From: Deltaproteobacteria bacterium
GTDB lineage: Bacteria; Desulfobacterota; DSM-4660; Desulfatiglandales; HGW-15
Length of the DNA stretch: 64,000 nucleotides
NCBI GenBank assembly: GCA_020060215.1
Contig: JAGVAP010000074.1
Location: forward strand, 62,001 to 126,000
Direction: 5' to 3'
This document shows, piece by piece, positions 34,942 through 43,855 of this stretch. Each line of letters starts with the position of its first letter. Positions within the stretch are counted from its first letter, which is position 1. Under the pieces are notes generated by a model. It was given only the letters and a program-made list of their open reading frames with translations. It made no database searches and was not told where the DNA came from. Both the position numbers and the translations under genes were made by a program.

Positions 34942-35565
34942 TCATGATCCTGACACCCTGGAGACCTGGACATCGAGAGGCTGAAAGACGATAAAGCGGA
35001 TCGGAATCCGCAGCTCTTCCTGCGCAACGATCCTTTTCTCGGGAAGCTGGTCGATTCCAGTCGCCCTTGCATGCACGGTGATCTGAAGGGGTTCATGGCG
35101 GATGGAGAGCCGTGTTCGAGCCGCCGCCTCGATTCGGCTCCAACCCTTTTCGGACATGACCGAGCGAATGAAGGGTGTCGCATGGGGCAGTTCCTCCGGG
35201 GGCGCCGATGCCCAATGGAGAAGACGACTGAGCGCGGGAGGGACGACGAACCTCCAGAGGAAAACAGGATCGCTCCCGTATTCCTTCATCTTCTTCTGCA
35301 GCCGTTTTCGCATCTCCTGGATGGACGGGTTCATGAACATCTCGGCGGGCTTGAAGGCGGAATAGATCGGCCTTCCCAGGGCGAAGCAGAGATCTTCGAT
35401 ATCCTGGTTCCCCATAGGCTGGCCGCTCAACCTGAAGTAGAGGCAGAAGACGTCTTCCTGCTGCAGGGAAAAAAGCGTTCTGGCGTGGCCGTCGCCCTCG
35501 TTCAGAAGAAAGAGGATGGTCGGGAGCAAGGCGAAGACGACTCTTCTCAGGATCCGCGGTCCCAT
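34942..35565 (-). CDS. secreted protein of unknown function
   Basis: A 207-residue protein with a convincing signal peptide (RRVVFALLPTILFLLNEGDG, probable cleavage after GHA near residue 28). The mature part is helical with hydrophobic faces (DVFCLYFRLSGQPMGNQDIE, MRKRLQKKMKEYGSDPVFLW) and ends in a beta-type segment. I recognise no family. It starts 5 bases after the M23 peptidase gene and lies inside the chemotaxis operon, so a periplasmic role connected with motility or the cell wall is possible but unproven. Confidence 0.65.
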   Translation of the reverse strand: MGPRILRRVVFALLPTILFLLNEGDGHARTLFSLQQEDVFCLYFRLSGQPMGNQDIEDLCFALGRPIYSAFKPAEMFMNPSIQEMRKRLQKKMKEYGSDPVFLWRFVVPPALSRLLHWASAPPEELPHATPFIRSVMSEKGWSRIEAAARTRLSIRHEPLQITVHARATGIDQLPEKRIVAQEELRIPIRFIVFQPLDVQVSRVSGS

Positions 35566-35570
35566 GCCGG

Positions 35571-35951
35571 TCAGCCCTTTCTGTCCAGCACGTATTGCAT
35601 GGGATCGACCGCCCTCTCCCCTTTGATGACCCCATAGTGGAGGTGCGGGCTGGTCGACAGACCCGTGTTGCCTACGGTGCCGATCACATCTCCGCGCCTG
35701 ACCTCGGCGCCCTCGCGGGCATGGATCTGCGACAGGTGCCCGTAGATGGTCTTGAAGCCTGCAGGGTGGTGAAGGACGACGTAGTTCCCGAGCCACTGAT
35801 CGTAGCCCGTGTTGAAGGCCTTCCCCTTTGCCGGTGCAATGACCTTTGTGCCTTTGGCGCCGATGAAATCCACGCCGGCGTGAAACTCTTTCTTGCCTGT
35901 GAACGGGTTTTTGCGGAATCCGAAGGGGGAAGAAACCCTGAGATCTTCCAC
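35571..35951 (-). CDS. M23 (LytM) endopeptidase domain without export signal
   Basis: Nearly the whole product is an M23 peptidase domain: SSPFGFRKNPFTGKKEFHAG, the Zn ligands in FHAGVDF (HxxxD) and SPHLHYG (HxH), plus GNYVVLHHPAGFKTIYGHLS. The catalytic residues are intact. The only start codon in frame is the GTG at 35951, which lacks a ribosome binding site. The frame upstream (RSIAPLDV, family-like) stays open as far as the TAG of cheD, which is in the same frame. No signal peptide or coiled coil precedes the domain, so it looks like the remnant of a longer exported peptidase. Confidence 0.6.
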   Translation of the reverse strand: MEDLRVSSPFGFRKNPFTGKKEFHAGVDFIGAKGTKVIAPAKGKAFNTGYDQWLGNYVVLHHPAGFKTIYGHLSQIHAREGAEVRRGDVIGTVGNTGLSTSPHLHYGVIKGERAVDPMQYVLDRKG

Positions 35952-36014
35952 GTCGAGGGGCGCGATGGAGCGGGGGATCCATCCCCCCCGGAGGACGCGA
36001 TCGGATGAAGTCGA

Positions 36015-36527
36015 CTACCGCTGGGCCAGGTAGGGATACCAGTCCCCCTGCCGGATCTTTTCCACCTTGATCACCACCACCTGATTGGTGCTGGTATCAT
36101 AGACGATCTTTCTCCCCTTTTCTCCGCCCACGTCTTCGGAAACAACGGGTATTTTCTTGCGCGCCAGGACCATCCTGGCCACCTCGACGTTTTCCTTCCC
36201 GATGTTGGTAGGACAGGTATTGGGATGAAAGGCTCCGCCGAAGATCTGAGCCTCCAGGTCCTTGATCCTGGACCCGTTCTCCAGCATCATCCCGACCAGG
36301 GCGAGGGTGGCCACGTTGCCGAAACGCGCGGTCGCCTCCTCAGGCTTGTTGGTGGAGGGAAGTGGAAAATGATTCATTCCTCCGATCTTTTTCGACCCGT
36401 CGAAAAGGCAGACCGACACACAGGAGCCGAGAACGGTGGAGATGACCGTCGGCACCTCCGGGACAAGGATATAGCCCGGTTTCAGGAAGTAGCTTTCAGG
36501 GACGGGGATTCCTGACTTTTCGAACAT
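36015..36527 (-). CDS. cheD: CheD-family protein (second copy, operon head)
   Basis: CheD of 170 residues with the catalytic Cys in TVLGSCVSVCLFDG, His in IGGMNHFPLPS and Thr region in FGGAFHPNTCPTNIGKENVE. Compared with the other CheD it has an N-terminal GYILVPEVPTVIS strand and a C-terminal extension (TSTNQVVVIKVEKIRQGDWY). The ATG at 36527 is preferred; the frame upstream encodes no CheD-like sequence. It is the first gene of the chemotaxis operon, downstream of a sigma-54-type promoter. Its stop codon is followed in the same frame by the M23 domain. Confidence 0.88.
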   Translation of the reverse strand: MFEKSGIPVPESYFLKPGYILVPEVPTVISTVLGSCVSVCLFDGSKKIGGMNHFPLPSTNKPEEATARFGNVATLALVGMMLENGSRIKDLEAQIFGGAFHPNTCPTNIGKENVEVARMVLARKKIPVVSEDVGGEKGRKIVYDTSTNQVVVIKVEKIRQGDWYPYLAQR

Positions 36528-36576
36528 GAACGATGCTTGCTCCTCCTCATGCGAGGGGTGTCTCCCCTTGGGGTTA

Positions 36577-36592
36577 TGCCAGTTCTGTGCCA
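36577..36592 (-). promoter_or_regulatory. sigma-54 promoter of the chemotaxis operon
   Basis: The minus strand reads TGGCAC-AGAAC-TGGCA: a perfect -24 box, GG-N10-GC spacing and one mismatch in the -12 box (TGGC for TTGC). It ends about 50 bases before the cheD start codon, leaving a leader of about 39 bases. Confidence 0.7.
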
Positions 36593-37011
36593 GCCAACCG
36601 GGGGGTGGCAGGTGGCAGATGGTCAGCCGTGGCTCCTCCGTTGTTGCGCTCACAACGCCCGCTCGCTCGAACACGGTTCCACCGCCGCTGCCGGACCCTC
36701 CGACCGCCGCCGACTACCCGCCACCGGTGGTTTGCCACGTCCTTGACATTGGGTCGTTGCTTTTTTGACGATGCTTACGGAAAGCTTAAATCCTTGATCT
36801 GTTCATTTCCTTGCGACTATAATCCTTCCTTCGTAACACTTTGGCTCTTGGCAGAGCCTTGCGCTAGAACACCGGAATATTGGAGGGATGTGACCTGGCC
36901 GCAGGACCAGGGATACCTTCATGCAACCCAAAGAGACGATCCACGAAGAGACCAAGGCACTAAGGACCTTCGTGTCCTTGTGTCCTGGTGGCCAATTCCA
37001 AGGAGTGACAT
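36593..37011. other. intergenic region between divergent operons
   Basis: No gene is supported here. It contains GGGTGGCAGGTGGCAGATGG (36602-36621) and, just before the aminotransferase, the word-like repeat ACCTTCGTGTCCTTGTGTCC followed by TGGTGGCC (36972-36999). A TTGGCAG/TTGC pair near 36852 has GG-N9-GC spacing and so does not fit a sigma-54 promoter. Confidence 0.45.
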
Positions 37012-38214
37012 ATGCCCGGTTATGAGGTCCTAGGAGAAGAAGAGAAGCAGGAGCTGCTGGATGTGCTTTCACGAAAGGTGCTCTTTCGCTATGAGTTCCA
37101 TGATCAGAGGAAGGGGATCTACAAGGTCCAAGAGTTCGAGCGGGCCTTTGCCGCCTACTGCGGAGCCGGATACGCGCTCGCCGTGTCCTCCGGCACGGCC
37201 GCACTCAGGGTGGCCCTGGCCGCCATGGGCGTCGGTCCCGGAGACGAAGTCATCGTGCCGGGGTTCACGTTCGTGGCCACCTGGGAAGCGGTTCTGGATT
37301 CGGGGGCCGTTCCCGTGTTTTCCGAGATCGACGACACCCTCTGTATGGACCCCGGGGACATGGAGAAGAGGATTACCCCTCGAACCAAGGCGGTGTTGCC
37401 TGTACACATGTGCGGGGCCCAGGCGAGGATCAAGGAAATCGCGGATGTCGCCGCCCGGCACGGCATCCCGGTTCTCGAGGACACCGCCCAATCCTGCGGG
37501 GGCAGATTGAACGGGAAAGGGCTGGGGACCTTCGGCAAGGCCGGCACCTTTTCCTTTGATTCGGTCAAGACCCTCACCACCGGCGAAGGGGGCATGATCG
37601 TCACCGACGACGAATCCCTCTATATCAGGGCCTCGGAATACCATGACCATGGCCATGTCCACGACCCCAAACTCTCCCGGGGCATGGAGAAGCGGAACTT
37701 CATCGGCGTGAACTACCGTATGATGGAGCTTCAGGGCGGCCTCGGCCTCGCCCAGTTGAAGAAGCTGGATGGGGTGATTCTCTCCGGCCAGAAAAGGAAC
37801 AAGGCCCGGATCAGAGAGGTCCTGGAAAGGACCGGGAAGGTGACCTTCAGGAGCATTCCGGATCCCCAGGGCGATACGGCCACATTCATGATCTTCTTCC
37901 TCCCCACCCGGGAGCAGGCCATGGAGTTCAACCGGGTGATGGCGGAGGAAGGGGCCGGCGCCGTCTACTGGTATGCCAATTACTGGCACTACTACGAGGA
38001 GTGGGAGCATCTGCTGGAAGGCAAGAGCGTGCTGCCCACCGGCTATCCCTTCCGGGATGCCTCCGGCGGCAAGAGGTGCCGTTTTGATCGAGGCGTGCTC
38101 CCGAAGACGGCCGAGCTGCTGTCGCGCGCCCTCACGATTCCGATCCATATCCGGATGGACGAACAGATACCGCGGATCCTGAAGGCGATTGAAAAGGCGG
38201 CAAAATCGGTTTAA
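37012..38214 (+). CDS. DegT/DnrJ/EryC1/StrS-type PLP aminotransferase
   Basis: Sugar aminotransferase-like enzyme of 400 residues. The PLP-binding Lys is in FSFDSVKTLTTGEGG, the aromatic/Asp region is IPVLEDTAQSCGG, and VPGFTFVATWEAVLDSGAVP and GVNYRMMELQGGLGLAQLKK are family blocks. Such enzymes transaminate keto-sugars to amino sugars used in surface polysaccharides, nucleotide-linked sugars or antibiotics. AAGGAG lies 6 bases before the ATG. It stands alone rather than in the glycosylation island, so a link to flagellin glycans is possible but not shown. The C-terminal half (YWYANYWHYYEEWEHLLEGK) is distinctive and may mark a subgroup. Confidence 0.85.
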   Translation: MPGYEVLGEEEKQELLDVLSRKVLFRYEFHDQRKGIYKVQEFERAFAAYCGAGYALAVSSGTAALRVALAAMGVGPGDEVIVPGFTFVATWEAVLDSGAVPVFSEIDDTLCMDPGDMEKRITPRTKAVLPVHMCGAQARIKEIADVAARHGIPVLEDTAQSCGGRLNGKGLGTFGKAGTFSFDSVKTLTTGEGGMIVTDDESLYIRASEYHDHGHVHDPKLSRGMEKRNFIGVNYRMMELQGGLGLAQLKKLDGVILSGQKRNKARIREVLERTGKVTFRSIPDPQGDTATFMIFFLPTREQAMEFNRVMAEEGAGAVYWYANYWHYYEEWEHLLEGKSVLPTGYPFRDASGGKRCRFDRGVLPKTAELLSRALTIPIHIRMDEQIPRILKAIEKAAKSV

Positions 38215-38227
38215 CATACCGCCTTCG

Positions 38228-38335
38228 TGGAATGATGGAATGCTGGATATCGGAAGAGTGGGCAAACGGGATGAAGATAATCAGAATGAACCCAAAGCTC
38301 AGGTTCCATCATCCCATTTTTGCATCATTCCAGGA
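38228..38335. repeat. GGAATGATGGAA-type inverted intergenic repeat
   Basis: TGGAATGATG (38228-38237) and CATCATTCCA (38323-38332) form a perfect 10-base inverted repeat around about 85 bases. The left arm continues GAATGCTGGATATC. The same word starts the block at 18231. It fills most of the gap between the aminotransferase and nadE. Confidence 0.6.
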
Positions 38336-38351
38336 TCTCTATCTTTGATTC

Positions 38352-39992
38352 ATGAAGATTGCCCTTTGCCAGATCAATCCCATCATCGGGGATTTCGACC
38401 ATAATACCTCCCTCATCCTCGATCGGGCGGAACGTGCCAGGTGTTTGGGATGCTCTCTGGCGGTGTTCCCCGAGCTCGCCCTGGTCGGCTATCCCCCCAA
38501 AGACCTTCTGGAGAGGCCTTCTTTCGTCAGGGAGAACCTGAGACGTCTTGACGAGCTGGCGTCAAGGATCCGGTCCATCTCCGTCCTCTGCGGATACGTG
38601 GAGAAGAACCCTTCCCCCGCCGGCAAGCCTCTGCTGAACGGCGTCGCCCTGCTTCGAGACGGAAAGGTCGCCGCCCAAGGAGGCAAAAGACTCCTTCCCA
38701 CCTATGACGTCTTTGATGAGACCCGCTACTTCGAGCCTGCCGGGGAGAGCCTGGTCTTTGAGCTGGACGGAAAAAGGCTCGGAGTCACCATTTGTGAGGA
38801 CATCTGGATCGTGGGGGATCTCGAGGACGTGCCGCGATATGCCAGCGACCCCGTCTCCGAAGTCATGAACAAGGAGATCGACCTGCTCATCAACATCTCC
38901 TCTTCGCCCTATACCCTTCACAAGAGGGATGTGCGAAGAGAGATCCTGGGGAAACTTGCCCGTCAGTACGGACGGCCCATCCTGTACTGCAATCAGGTGG
39001 GAGGAAACGATGACGTCCTCTTCGACGGGAGCAGCATGGTCGTGGACGCCCGGGGCAGGCCCATCCTCGTGGGCCGGGAGTTTGAAGAGGACCTCCTTGT
39101 CTGGGACAGCGCACAGGATTACGCACCCCTCGAACAACCCCCTTCGCCGGATGAAGAATCCATTCTGAAAGGCCTCGTCCTTGGGACCCGCGATTATCTC
39201 CGGAAGTGCGGCTTCCGGAAGGCGGTCGTGGGGTTGAGCGGAGGCATCGATTCCTCCCTGGTCGCCGTCGTGGCCCAGCAGGCGTTGGGCGCCGAGAACG
39301 TGTTGGGCGTAAGCATGCCCTCCCCCTTCACTTCCATGATGAGTCGCGAGGACGCCGAAAAACTGGCCCAAAACCTCGGGATCGGCTACCGGGAGATCCC
39401 CATCACCGGCATCTTCCACAGTTTCAAGGAGGCACTGAAACCGGCCTTCGAGGGGCTGAAGGAGGATGAGACCGAGGAGAATCTTCAGGCCCGGGTGAGG
39501 GGGACCCTGCTCATGGCGCTCGCCAACAAGTTCAATGCCATTCTTCTCAGCACCGGAAACAAGTCGGAGGTGGCGGTAGGGTACTGCACCATCTACGGCG
39601 ACATGAACGGAGGGCTCGCCGTCATCTCCGATATCCCCAAGACCATGTGCTACAGGTTGGCTGGATACGTCAATCGGGATCGGGAGGTCATTCCCCAGCG
39701 GGTCCTCTCGAGACCGCCCTCGGCCGAGCTCAAACCGGACCAGAAGGATCAGGACACCCTCCCTCCTTACGAGGTCCTCGACGGCATCATCGATGCGGCG
39801 GTGGTCAGGAACCTCGGCTTCGACGAGATCGTGGGGCTTGGTTACGACCCGGCCACCGTCCGGGACGTGCTCCAGCGAATCGTCGTCAATGAGTACAAGA
39901 GAAGGCAGGCCCCTCCCGGCCTCAAGATCACCACCAAGGCATTCGGTTACGGCCGCCGGTATCCGATCGCCAGGGGCAAAGAGCCGTTTTGA
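38352..39992 (+). CDS. nadE: glutamine-dependent NAD+ synthase
   Basis: Two-domain enzyme of 546 residues that makes NAD+ from deamido-NAD+, ATP and glutamine. The N-terminal nitrilase-type glutaminase carries the Glu in FPELALVGYPPKD, a Lys region and the Cys in GVTICEDIWIVG. The synthetase domain (from about residue 285) has the PP-loop VVGLSGGIDSSLVAVVAQQA, STGNKSEVAVGYCTIYGDM and the C-terminal substrate-loop region RPPSAELKPDQKDQD. The length is normal for the bacterial NadE with a glutaminase domain. Confidence 0.95.
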   Translation: MKIALCQINPIIGDFDHNTSLILDRAERARCLGCSLAVFPELALVGYPPKDLLERPSFVRENLRRLDELASRIRSISVLCGYVEKNPSPAGKPLLNGVALLRDGKVAAQGGKRLLPTYDVFDETRYFEPAGESLVFELDGKRLGVTICEDIWIVGDLEDVPRYASDPVSEVMNKEIDLLINISSSPYTLHKRDVRREILGKLARQYGRPILYCNQVGGNDDVLFDGSSMVVDARGRPILVGREFEEDLLVWDSAQDYAPLEQPPSPDEESILKGLVLGTRDYLRKCGFRKAVVGLSGGIDSSLVAVVAQQALGAENVLGVSMPSPFTSMMSREDAEKLAQNLGIGYREIPITGIFHSFKEALKPAFEGLKEDETEENLQARVRGTLLMALANKFNAILLSTGNKSEVAVGYCTIYGDMNGGLAVISDIPKTMCYRLAGYVNRDREVIPQRVLSRPPSAELKPDQKDQDTLPPYEVLDGIIDAAVVRNLGFDEIVGLGYDPATVRDVLQRIVVNEYKRRQAPPGLKITTKAFGYGRRYPIARGKEPF

Positions 39993-40142
39993 GAGGAAGT
40001 GGACCTCCGTGGCGTTCCGGCCGGCATGCCGGTCCCTGAACAACCCGGACAGGGCTCCCTCATGCGCTCAGGACCCGGATCCTGTGGAGGCAGGACGTGA
40101 TCTGCATCCGTGTTTTCCAATTCGAGTAGCAAGGAGACCCTC

Positions 40143-41222
40143 ATGGGCCATACCGTCCTTCGGTGGATTGGAGACGAGTCGGTGCTGAACGAGTTCGTGG
40201 CCGGCCTTCCGACGCTCCTTCTGGTCTTGATCATCGTCATCTGCATTGTCTTGCTTTCGAAGGGCGCCGACTGGATGATCGACGGGGTTGTCCATCTGGC
40301 CGAAAGGACCGGCCTGCCCAAGATCGTGATCGGCGCCACCATCGTATCCCTGGGCACAACGACCCCTGAAACCTTTGTCTCGGTGATGGCGGCGCTGATG
40401 GGCAATCCCGGTCTGGCACTGGGGAACGGGGTGGGTTCCATCGTCGCGGATACCGGGCTGATCTTCGGGTTGACCTGCATCCTGGCCACCGTGCCCGTGA
40501 ATCGGTTCATCCTCGACCGCACCGGATGGGTGCAGGTGGGCTCGGCCACCCTGCTCGTGCTCATCAGCCTGGGCGCTCTGATCGCAGCCGCAGGGACTCC
40601 CACCCTGCCTCGCTGGGCCGGCTTTTTCCTGCTCCTGTTGTTGTGCGCCTACATGTATGCCACCTACCGTTGGGCCAAGCAGAGCAACGCCGCATCGAAC
40701 CCGGCGGTGGGCGAAGCGGCTCCCGACGACGCAAATCAGGAAGGCATGATGGGCCTTCACTTATGCTGGCTTTGCATCGCAGGCGGACTCATCCTGGTCA
40801 TCGGCGGCGCGCGCGTACTGGTCCCGAGCGCTTCGCAGATCGCCTTCCGCATGGGGGTCCCCGATGACGTAATCGCGGCGACCATGGTGGCCCTGGGAAC
40901 CTCCCTTCCGGAGCTGATGACCGCCATCACCGCCGTGCGCAGAGGTCATCCGGAGATCACGGTCGGCAACATCGTGGGTGCGGATGTGCTCAACTGTTTC
41001 TTCGTGATCGGCGCCTCCGCAGCGGCCCGTCCGCTTGAGATCCCGCCCAACTTCTTCTTCTTTCACTTCCCTGCCATGTTGATCATCCTGTACTCGTTTC
41101 GGGTCTTCATCTCCATGAACAAGGATGGATTCTTCCGGCGCTGGCAGGGAGCATGGCTCATGGGTGTTTACGTCGTGTACGTCTCCCTTCAGTATGTGCT
41201 GGGGATCGGGTCGGCGCACTAG
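40143..41222 (+). CDS. calcium/sodium antiporter-like CaCA family protein
   Basis: Integral inner-membrane cation exchanger of about 359 residues and ten or so hydrophobic segments. The two alpha repeats of the CaCA superfamily are present: GATIVSLGTTTPETFVSVMA in the first half and ATMVALGTSLPELMTAITAV in the second, each with the essential acidic residue in (T/S)xPE. Between them lies a polar loop (NPAVGEAAPDDANQEG). The ATG at 40143 follows AAGGAG; a GTG at 40110 has no ribosome binding site. It resembles bacterial YrbG-type proteins. Ion specificity cannot be read from sequence. Confidence 0.88.
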   Translation: MGHTVLRWIGDESVLNEFVAGLPTLLLVLIIVICIVLLSKGADWMIDGVVHLAERTGLPKIVIGATIVSLGTTTPETFVSVMAALMGNPGLALGNGVGSIVADTGLIFGLTCILATVPVNRFILDRTGWVQVGSATLLVLISLGALIAAAGTPTLPRWAGFFLLLLLCAYMYATYRWAKQSNAASNPAVGEAAPDDANQEGMMGLHLCWLCIAGGLILVIGGARVLVPSASQIAFRMGVPDDVIAATMVALGTSLPELMTAITAVRRGHPEITVGNIVGADVLNCFFVIGASAAARPLEIPPNFFFFHFPAMLIILYSFRVFISMNKDGFFRRWQGAWLMGVYVVYVSLQYVLGIGSAH

Positions 41223-41253
41223 AGCCGTGAACCGGCCCCTTTCCTGAGAGGCC

Positions 41254-41270
41254 ATGCCCCTGCGGGGCAT
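41254..41270. terminator. hairpin between convergent genes
   Basis: ATGCCCC-TGC-GGGGCAT forms a seven-base-pair stem between the antiporter and the convergent flavodoxin fusion. There is no T-run on either side, so it is only a possible terminator. Confidence 0.4.
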
Positions 41271-41278
41271 GAGGGAGA

Positions 41279-43117
41279 TCACTCCCTCTTCCCAAACAGT
41301 TGCCCCATGCGCATCAGCAGGCTCAGGTCTCCCTTCGCCTTGTATTTCTGGGTCATGAACATCTGCTGCCCGTCCGCCTTTCCGGTCATGATGTCCACCC
41401 AGACGTCAAAAGGGCTCTCGATGACGAGATCCGGCTTTTCCGCCGGGCCCGGGGAGCCCGTGATCTTGCCGTCTTCGATACGGAAGCGGCATGAGCCCCG
41501 GACACTGCCGGAGAAATCGAATTGCAGGACCGCCTTGGTGTCGCCCGCGCCGGCAGGATTGAACGCGTAGGAGAGCACCATGATCAACGTTTCGATGGAG
41601 TCGGGCCGGGGCACGAGGCCCTTTTCCAAAAACTCTCTTGGGGACACCCCCTCCGCGATGCAGCTCTTCCAGAAGAGATTCGCCATCGTCCTCATGACCT
41701 GTTTATCCGTGGCCATGTCCTGGGTCACCACAGCCATCGTGGCTTCGGAAACCGTCATGGTCCGGACGATCTCCCGACCGGCCCTCCGGGTGGCCTCCAG
41801 CACCTCCTCTGCCTTGTCTTTGCAGAAGGGCATGGTCATGCTCTCCGCCGCAGGACGGTAGATCTCGGCCACCAGGTTGTCGTTCCTGCCGAAGATGAAA
41901 CGGGCCCAGGAGGAGAGCTGGTCAAATACCGACCTCTCCGGAAAGCCCGCCACGGAGAGCAGCACGGCCTTGGGGAATTCCTGGCGGACGGGGTGTTTGG
42001 TTGCATCCTCCCCCTCCTCCAGAAAAGGCTCGAGGATGGGGAGCGTGCGTTCGATGAACGCCTTCATGGTCGCGTTCACATGGAAGTGGTACAGGGGAGT
42101 CGCGTAGACGACCAGGTCCGATTTCAGAAGCTTCGGAAAGAGCTCGCCGGACATATCGTCCTTGTGGATGCAGACCCCGGGTGTCTTGGTCCAGCATGTG
42201 AAACAGCCGGCGCAGTGCTTGATCGTCTTTTTCCGAAGCTCCACGATCTCCACATCGGCTCCGGCCTCCCGCATGCCCTGGACGAGATGGTTCAGCATAA
42301 GACCGGTCTTGCTCTCCCCTTCGCCTCGGGGACTCGAATTCAAGGCGAGTACTCTCATGGGGTGCTCCTTTCTCCCGATATCGGGACTCATGGGTTGGAC
42401 ACTTCTCCCTTCCGTGTCTGCCGCTGCCGTCGGCCGCACCTCTCCGGGACCGGAGGCTTCCGTGCCCGATGCATGGAGTGCCGTGCGGGAGGAAACCCTG
42501 CTCTCCGACATCATCTTTCTCATCTCCCTGAGGCCGGGGAGCCCCACTCTTCTCAAGTAGAAATCCGGAAAGCGGACGTTGAAGGGCAGCCCGAAGCCCA
42601 GGATGATCGCCAGGGGGATCAGGGCCCGGCTGACGACGGACGGATACAAGCTCAAGACAGCGGCGAGCGCAAAGACGCCCGCCCAGGTGTACGTCATGAT
42701 CAGGTTGATGCGAACGAAGACGGGGTTGTTCCAGACCGGTTCCGGGGCGACCTTCTTCGCATAATGGGAGGTAAACGGATCCATGCCGAGGAGGGGTGGG
42801 AAAAAGGCTGCTGTGAACAAACAGGCATAGATTGCCGTCACCGAATACCGGGACAATATCCCGCTGGCCGATTGCGGCCAGGCCGCCAGGGACAGGGAGA
42901 CCAGGCCGAAATAGAAAGCGACGGTCCAGTCAAAATAAGAGGGTTTGTCCCACCGATACGCAACGAAGATCACCATGGCGCAGAACAAAAACATCAGCCA
43001 TGCCACGACCGCCAGGCTTCCCGGGTCCGGACCGGTCGCCGCCCATGTCTTGAAAAAGGCCAGCGCAGGAAAAGGACCCGCGTAAAGAAGGAGTTGCCGG
43101 ATCCTGCTCGGTTTCAT
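41279..43117 (-). CDS. membrane domain-flavodoxin reductase-SCP2 fusion
   Basis: Three-part protein of about 612 residues. Residues about 1-205 are an integral membrane region with six or so hydrophobic segments (LAVVAWLMFLFCAMVIFVAY, FDWTVAFYFGLVSLSLAAW). After a linker, residues about 255-480 are an NADPH-dependent FMN reductase/flavodoxin-like domain (MRVLALNSSPRGEGESKTGL) with a cysteine cluster HCAGCFTCW and VCIHKDD. The C-terminal about 100 residues are an SCP2-like lipid-binding domain (GSCRFRIEDGKITGSPGPAE, SPFDVWVDIMTGK). Start is ATG 43117 or GTG 43120, after GAGGAGG. It is paired with padR, so it is probably its regulated target. I know no characterised protein with this architecture; a role in quinone- or lipid-linked redox is a guess. 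Confidence 0.8.
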   Translation of the reverse strand: MKPSRIRQLLLYAGPFPALAFFKTWAATGPDPGSLAVVAWLMFLFCAMVIFVAYRWDKPSYFDWTVAFYFGLVSLSLAAWPQSASGILSRYSVTAIYACLFTAAFFPPLLGMDPFTSHYAKKVAPEPVWNNPVFVRINLIMTYTWAGVFALAAVLSLYPSVVSRALIPLAIILGFGLPFNVRFPDFYLRRVGLPGLREMRKMMSESRVSSRTALHASGTEASGPGEVRPTAAADTEGRSVQPMSPDIGRKEHPMRVLALNSSPRGEGESKTGLMLNHLVQGMREAGADVEIVELRKKTIKHCAGCFTCWTKTPGVCIHKDDMSGELFPKLLKSDLVVYATPLYHFHVNATMKAFIERTLPILEPFLEEGEDATKHPVRQEFPKAVLLSVAGFPERSVFDQLSSWARFIFGRNDNLVAEIYRPAAESMTMPFCKDKAEEVLEATRRAGREIVRTMTVSEATMAVVTQDMATDKQVMRTMANLFWKSCIAEGVSPREFLEKGLVPRPDSIETLIMVLSYAFNPAGAGDTKAVLQFDFSGSVRGSCRFRIEDGKITGSPGPAEKPDLVIESPFDVWVDIMTGKADGQQMFMTQKYKAKGDLSLLMRMGQLFGKRE

Positions 43118-43198
43118 CACCCTCCTCTTTCTCCTTGAGACGCGGGGACCACGGTGCCCCTCCCGTCTCTTTTCAGCCCCGTGACGACCTGGCCGTCC

Positions 43199-43798
43199 CT
43201 ACGATCTCTTCCGCTTTGCAGCGAAACGCTGTGGAGCACGCTTCCGACCCGCTTTGGGTGAGCGAGCCTCCGGCTCGGGTTTCTGCCTCTGCAATTCCTT
43301 TACGACCCCGGCCACATTCCGCACCAGGTCTTCATAGAAACGAACGCCGAAGGTGAAACAAAGGTATTGATAATCGTCCGCACGGCCCTTGATCTGGGGC
43401 TCCACGGCCTCGAGGCTTCGCTGCACCCCTTTCATGGACTCCAGGTGTCGATTCGCCGTGGCCAATCGCTCTTCGGGGGAGAGATGGGCGAAGAAAAAGA
43501 GCCTGGAGAGGAACGCGTTCCTCGGCCGTTCCGGCTCGAAAGGCGCCTGGAGACTCTCCAGAAAGACCTTCCTGCCTTCGTCCGTGATCGTGTACACCTT
43601 GCGATTGGGGGAGCCGTCCTGGATCTCCACCTGCAGCGTGATCCACCCCTCCCGCTCCATCTTCCTGAGGGCCGGGTAGATGGACCCGTAGCTCAACCCG
43701 GAGAAGAAGGAAAACGAGAGGGAGAACCTCTTCTTGATCTCGTACCCGGTCATGCTGCCCCTCATGAGAAACCCCAGGAGCATGGTCTTGATGTCCAT
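43199..43798 (-). CDS. PadR family transcriptional regulator
   Basis: A 199-residue PadR-type repressor. The winged-helix N-domain opens with TMLLGFLMRGSMTGYEIKKR and has LSYGSIYPALRKMEREGWIT. The middle helical domain is the usual C-terminal effector/dimer domain (LSRLFFFAHLSPEERLATAN). The tail is Lys/Arg-rich (SPKAGRKRAPQRFAAKRKRS). It lies directly upstream of the membrane-flavodoxin-SCP2 gene on the same strand, and a palindromic AT-rich site lies before its start, suggesting autoregulation. The effector is unknown. Confidence 0.93.
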   Translation of the reverse strand: MDIKTMLLGFLMRGSMTGYEIKKRFSLSFSFFSGLSYGSIYPALRKMEREGWITLQVEIQDGSPNRKVYTITDEGRKVFLESLQAPFEPERPRNAFLSRLFFFAHLSPEERLATANRHLESMKGVQRSLEAVEPQIKGRADDYQYLCFTFGVRFYEDLVRNVAGVVKELQRQKPEPEARSPKAGRKRAPQRFAAKRKRS

Positions 43799-43821
43799 CG
43801 ATGAGTCACCTCGTTATGTAT

Positions 43822-43855
43822 ACAAGCGGTATATATCGCATTGATATATGCTTGT
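43822..43855. promoter_or_regulatory. palindromic operator before padR
   Basis: ACAAGC-GG-TATATATC (43822-43837) and GATATAT-GCTTGT (43843-43855) form an imperfect inverted repeat around GCATT, about 25 bases upstream of the padR start codon. The position and AT-rich centre suit autoregulation by PadR, perhaps also affecting the divergent formate dehydrogenase genes. Confidence 0.5.

Noticed and set aside
36849..36870. Possible sigma-54 promoter TTGGCAG...TTGC before the aminotransferase
   Set aside because: GG and GC are separated by 9 bases instead of 10, and the pair lies 150 bases from the gene.
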